Source: Thermoplasmata archaeon (lineage in GTDB: Archaea > Thermoplasmatota > Thermoplasmata > Lutacidiplasmatales > UBA184). Taken from it: a stretch of 7,578 nt of DNA. The position numbers and the translations under genes are program-made. How positions within the stretch are numbered: position 1 is the stretch's first letter; every line of letters starts with the position of its first letter. Shown here one piece after another: positions 5,485 to 7,578 of the stretch. The DNA lies in the NCBI GenBank assembly GCA_030040865.1, contig JASHSX010000194.1:1-7578 (forward strand). Reading direction: 5' to 3'. The notes below the pieces were generated by a model that saw only the letters and a program-made list of their open reading frames with translations, ran no database searches and was not told the DNA's origin.

Positions 5485-5960
5485 GGGACGGCGTCGCGGC
5501 GTTCTACGACCCGTACGCGACCGCCCTGTCCCGGCGACGCTGGGAGGCGGGCCGCGGGTCGGGGAAACGCCGCCTCACGAAGGGCGTGCTGTCAATCGTG
5601 GTGGCCGGCGGACTGCTGGTCGGCCTCGTGGCCGCAGACGCCAGCGTCTACTACGCTCTGCCGGTGAAGGTGACGGTCACTGAGGTCCGTTGGTTCGTCG
5701 GCAACTACAGCGTCGGAAACCAGTCGGGCTTCAGCATCGAGTCGGGCCAGAAGTTCACTCAGGACCTGGTCTGTGAGATCTTTTGCCCCGCCTTCACGGG
5801 GGTCGCCATCGGGAGTCCGTTCGCGCTGGTGAACGACACCTTCGCCTACCCCTGGTTCGAGTACGCCAACCTCACGATCGCCGCCCCGAACTCGGCGTAC
5901 ACCGGCCCGCTCACGATCGTGCTCGAGGTGGGCGGCGACCCTGCCGCGGTGCTTCGATAG
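5481..5960 (+). CDS. Small single-span membrane protein with an extracytoplasmic beta domain
   Basis: I do not recognise this 159-residue protein. It has a basic cytoplasmic N-terminus (about 1-34, with RRRWEAGRGSGKRR at 18-31) and one hydrophobic segment (about 35-60). A beta-rich domain of about 100 residues follows, starting PVKVTVTEVRWFVGNYSVGN. Positive-inside charge places the C-terminal domain outside. Sequons occur at Asn75, Asn80, Asn118 and Asn130, and Cys98 and Cys102 (CEIFC) could form a disulfide. KGVL at the start of the hydrophobic stretch also fits the class III prepilin pattern, so cleavage between Gly35 and Val36 is possible but unproven. The GTG start is chosen because it follows a good TATA box and gives the positive-inside N-terminus; the frame stays open upstream into the promoter. 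No strong Shine-Dalgarno is seen. The gene is transcribed divergently from ftsZ. A lineage-specific envelope role is inferred. Confidence 0.7.
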   Translation: MRDGVAAFYDPYATALSRRRWEAGRGSGKRRLTKGVLSIVVAGGLLVGLVAADASVYYALPVKVTVTEVRWFVGNYSVGNQSGFSIESGQKFTQDLVCEIFCPAFTGVAIGSPFALVNDTFAYPWFEYANLTIAAPNSAYTGPLTIVLEVGGDPAAVLR

Positions 5961-5993
5961 CCCCCGCTTCGTTCCGGGCGATCGTTGGCGCCC

Positions 5994-6012
5994 CCCCCGG
6001 GTCCCACGGGGG
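5994..6012. repeat. GC hairpin after the membrane-protein gene
   Basis: CCCCCG (5994-5999) and CGGGGG (6007-6012) form a perfect 6-bp stem with a 7-nt loop, 34 bp after the stop at 5960. The left arm is part of an 8-C run (5991-5998). No T-tract follows, so a terminator role is uncertain. The rest of the 5961-6072 gap shows no AT-rich promoter, which suggests that the next gene may be read from upstream. Confidence 0.35.
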
Positions 6013-6072
6013 CTTCATGAGTCCCCGGAGCCCTGGGCCGCCCTCCGCGGGGGCGCGGGGCCGGAGCAGATC

Positions 6073-6912
6073 GTGTCGGCAGCGGGACGGTCGACCTCGA
6101 CGCCGGTCGACGGACGGGAGCGGGACGTGCGGATCCGTACGCCGAGCCGGGAGATCGACGGCTACCTGGCCGTTCCCCCGGAGGGGAAAGGACGTCGCCC
6201 CGCGGTCATCGTGATCCACGAGATCTTCGGGGTCGACGGGCACATGCGGGACGTCGCCCGCCGGTTCGCCGCCCAGGGGTACGTCGCGGTGGCCCCGAAC
6301 CTGTTCACGGGGGAGATCCAGTCGTTCCTCACGCCCGAGAACATCCGCTACGCCTTCCAGGCGTTCGCGCAGGCGCCTCCCGACCTCCGCAGGGATCCGT
6401 CGAAGTTCGCCGCATTCACCGCCTCGCAGCCCCCGGAGCGCCGCCCGATCCTCGAGGCGTTCGGGAAGGTGTCGAACCCGACCGTGCAGGCGGGGTTCGC
6501 CCAGGACCTCCTGGCCGTCGCCCGGTACCTGAGGTCCCTCCCCGAGGTCGACCCCACCCGTATCGGTTCGGTCGGCTTCTGCTTCGGGGGCGCGATGTCC
6601 GCGCGGCTCGCGACCGTCGACCCCGATCTCAGGGCCGCCGTGATCTTCTACGGCCAGAACCCACCGCTCGACGACGTGCCGAAGATCCGGGCGTCGGTGC
6701 TCGGCCTCTACGGCGGCGAGGACGTTGGGATCACCGCCACGGTCCCTCAGCTCGCCGACGCGATGGCGAAGGCCGGGCGGAGCTTCGCCTACCAGGTCTA
6801 CCCCGGCGCCAAGCACGCGTTCTTCAACGACACGCGCGAATCCAACTACGACGCCGCCAGCGCCGACGATGCGTGGCGGCGACTGCTCGCCTTCTACGCG
6901 AGCACGCTCTGA
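6073..6912 (+). CDS. Dienelactone hydrolase family protein (alpha/beta hydrolase)
   Basis: A 279-residue alpha/beta hydrolase of the dienelactone hydrolase type. The catalytic triad is Cys170 in GFCFGG (168-173), Asp217 in GGED (214-217) and His248 in KHAFF (247-251). HEIFGV (49-54) carries the conserved Glu50 that in DLH helps position the nucleophile. A Cys nucleophile instead of Ser is typical of this family. An insertion-like stretch (about 85-135) makes the protein longer than the classical enzyme of roughly 235 residues. Substrates are not predictable: members act on dienelactones, carboxylic esters and other small lactones, so a role in aromatic breakdown should not be assumed. It is probably cytoplasmic. 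The GTG at 6073 has GGAG 8 nt before it; a second GTG at 6127 with GGGAG 6 nt before it would give a form 18 residues shorter that starts just at the domain edge. The neighbour downstream is convergent. Confidence 0.92.
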   Translation: MSAAGRSTSTPVDGRERDVRIRTPSREIDGYLAVPPEGKGRRPAVIVIHEIFGVDGHMRDVARRFAAQGYVAVAPNLFTGEIQSFLTPENIRYAFQAFAQAPPDLRRDPSKFAAFTASQPPERRPILEAFGKVSNPTVQAGFAQDLLAVARYLRSLPEVDPTRIGSVGFCFGGAMSARLATVDPDLRAAVIFYGQNPPLDDVPKIRASVLGLYGGEDVGITATVPQLADAMAKAGRSFAYQVYPGAKHAFFNDTRESNYDAASADDAWRRLLAFYASTL

Positions 6913-6939
6913 GCGGCGCCGTCCCGCGACCTCGGGGCG

Positions 6940-7404
6940 TCAGGCGCGCCGCTTCCGGGAGCGTCGCCGCGGTGCCCGGGCTTCGGCGCGACGTTCGGCC
7001 GCGGTAGGCCCGCGGAAGATCTCGATCCAGTTCCCGTCCGGGTCCTTCACGCACGCCTGCCAGCCGTCCGAGCTCGCCGGCGTGACCGGGGTCGGCCGCG
7101 CTCCTGCGGCTCGGAGCCGCCGGTACTCTGCCTCGAGCCGGCGCCGGCCGACCGCGCCCAGGTGAAAGCCGATGTGGTCGAGCCCCTCGCCGGGCACGAA
7201 GGCCACGGCGTACCGGGAGCGAGGCGGGTACCAGTTGAGCTCGAGCCGCACCCGGCTCCTCGGGTCGGCCAGACCCACCCAGACCCCCTTCCCGTACGGG
7301 CGATGATCGCCGCGCAGGACCTCCTTGAGTCCGAGGACCTTCGTGTAGAACCGAAGCGAGCGGTTCAGGTCCCGTACCCGGATCCCCACGTAGTGGAGCG
7401 GCAT
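6940..7404 (-). CDS. Glyoxalase I-like metalloprotein (VOC superfamily)
   Basis: A 154-residue protein with two beta-alpha-beta-beta-beta modules of the vicinal oxygen chelate fold. The predicted metal ligands His4 (LHYVGIRV), Glu55 (RLELNWY), His77 (LDHIGFHL) and Glu128 (GNWIEIF) fall almost exactly where His5, Glu56, His74 and Glu122 lie in E. coli glyoxalase I, so a complete divalent-metal site is present. DPDGNWIEIF (121-130) is the family's typical last strand. It may isomerise a hemithioacetal of methylglyoxal, but other VOC enzymes share these ligands and the thiol cofactor in this organism is unknown. The last 17 residues are very basic, an unusual tail. The ATG at 7404 is chosen because the domain begins there; a GTG at 7434 or TTG at 7524 would add Pro/Gly-rich sequence of no known domain. 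Its stop lies 27 bp from that of the convergent hydrolase. Confidence 0.88.
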   Translation of the reverse strand: MPLHYVGIRVRDLNRSLRFYTKVLGLKEVLRGDHRPYGKGVWVGLADPRSRVRLELNWYPPRSRYAVAFVPGEGLDHIGFHLGAVGRRRLEAEYRRLRAAGARPTPVTPASSDGWQACVKDPDGNWIEIFRGPTAAERRAEARAPRRRSRKRRA

Positions 7405-7476
7405 CGTGCGCGCAGGCCGGGCGCGGTAGTTCACGGTGACGCCCGACGGGGCGCCCGGGGGACTCCCGACGGCGCT

Positions 7477-7498
7477 CGGGCCGGTGCGGACCGGCCCG
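7477..7498. repeat. Perfect 9-bp inverted repeat upstream of the right-edge promoter
   Basis: Arms CGGGCCGGT (7477-7485) and ACCGGCCCG (7490-7498) flank GCGG. The stem can be extended by one wobble and one C-G pair. It lies 12 bp upstream of the TATA box at 7510, between the divergent VOC gene and the right-edge gene. It could be an operator, or a hairpin in the VOC leader. Confidence 0.55.
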
Positions 7499-7509
7499 GG
7501 AGCGGGGGG

Positions 7510-7518
7510 GTTTATGTC
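7510..7518 (+). promoter_or_regulatory. TATA box, leaderless promoter of the right-edge gene
   Basis: GTTTATGTC follows a run of seven G and is the only AT-rich island in the last 600 bases. Its centre is about 26 bp before the GTG at 7540, the spacing expected of a leaderless transcript. TATA boxes are near-symmetrical, so it could also serve the VOC gene leftward with a leader of about 85 nt. Confidence 0.6.
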
Positions 7519-7539
7519 GCTCAACTCCGTGGGCGCCCC

Positions 7540-7578
7540 GTGGAATCGTACTTTCGGGCCATCGAGGCCCAGGTCGAC
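7540..7578 (+). CDS. Start of a truncated gene, possibly DNA polymerase D large subunit (DP2)
   Basis: GTG at 7540 opens a frame that runs to the window edge and encodes MESYFRAIEAQVD. The start is supported by a TATA box 26 bp upstream, which suits a leaderless mRNA. The pattern of Tyr-Phe followed by an Ile/Glu/Val-Asp helix resembles the N-terminus of the archaeal PolD large subunit, which begins with a similar YF-x-x-(I/L)-x-x-x-(V/I)-D segment. PolD DP2 is the polymerase subunit of the main replicative enzyme in euryarchaea. Only 13 residues are visible, so the reality of the gene is moderately supported and its identity is a guess. Confidence 0.4.
   Translation, partial: MESYFRAIEAQVD

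Noticed and set aside
5991..5998. Run of eight C as a phase-variation tract
   Set aside because: It is intergenic, 34 bp after one stop and 75 bp before the next start, with no frame to switch. It is better explained as part of a hairpin.
7405..7524. TTG at 7524 as start of the VOC protein
   Set aside because: It would add 40 Pro/Gly-rich residues before a complete domain. The TATA box at 7510-7518, if used leftward, would start the transcript downstream of that TTG.
1..7578. CRISPR array, tRNA, rRNA, insertion sequence or defence system
   Set aside because: I found no spaced direct repeats, no tRNA-like T-loop (GGTTCRA) context, no terminal inverted repeats with a transposase, and no nuclease or defence domain among the genes.

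Overview
The window is GC-rich, densely packed DNA that reads as archaeal, most likely a high-GC member of the Thermoplasmatota; this lineage is an inference. The reasons are an archaeal-style FtsZ, a probable archaeal/eukaryotic RNase P protein (Pop5), a large surface protein with a class III (type IV pilin-like) signal and many N-glycosylation sequons, and AT-rich TATA-like islands 20-50 bp before gene starts, two of which imply leaderless transcripts. I see no rRNA, tRNA, CRISPR array, insertion sequence or attachment site.

Layout. Positions 2-355 (+) encode a thioredoxin-like protein, which abuts the convergent purH (356-1921, -), the bifunctional enzyme for the last two steps of IMP synthesis. 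A divergent promoter region with several dyads (1922-2118) separates purH from a 548-residue pilin-like surface protein (2119-3765, +), whose middle part is a 21-22-residue solenoid-like repeat. Convergent to it is a two-gene unit on the minus strand: ftsZ (4090-5223) followed by, and overlapping by 35 bp, a probable pop5/rnp2 (3780-4124). A second divergent region (5224-5480) carries TATA boxes for ftsZ and for a small single-span membrane protein (5481-5960, +). Then come a dienelactone hydrolase-family enzyme (6073-6912, +), a convergent glyoxalase/VOC protein (6940-7404, -), and at the right edge a leaderless promoter with the first 13 codons of another gene (7540-7578, +), possibly the PolD large subunit.

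How it works together. The mix is mainly core housekeeping (purine synthesis, cell division, tRNA processing, perhaps replication) interleaved with two lineage-type surface proteins and two small metabolic or detoxification enzymes. No obvious mobile or defence cassette is present. The points most worth a second look are the surface protein's repeat domain and pilin-like signal, the out-of-frame ftsZ/pop5 overlap that encodes the FtsZ tail, the dyads at the divergent promoters, and a short leader ORF whose stop overlaps the start of the membrane protein.
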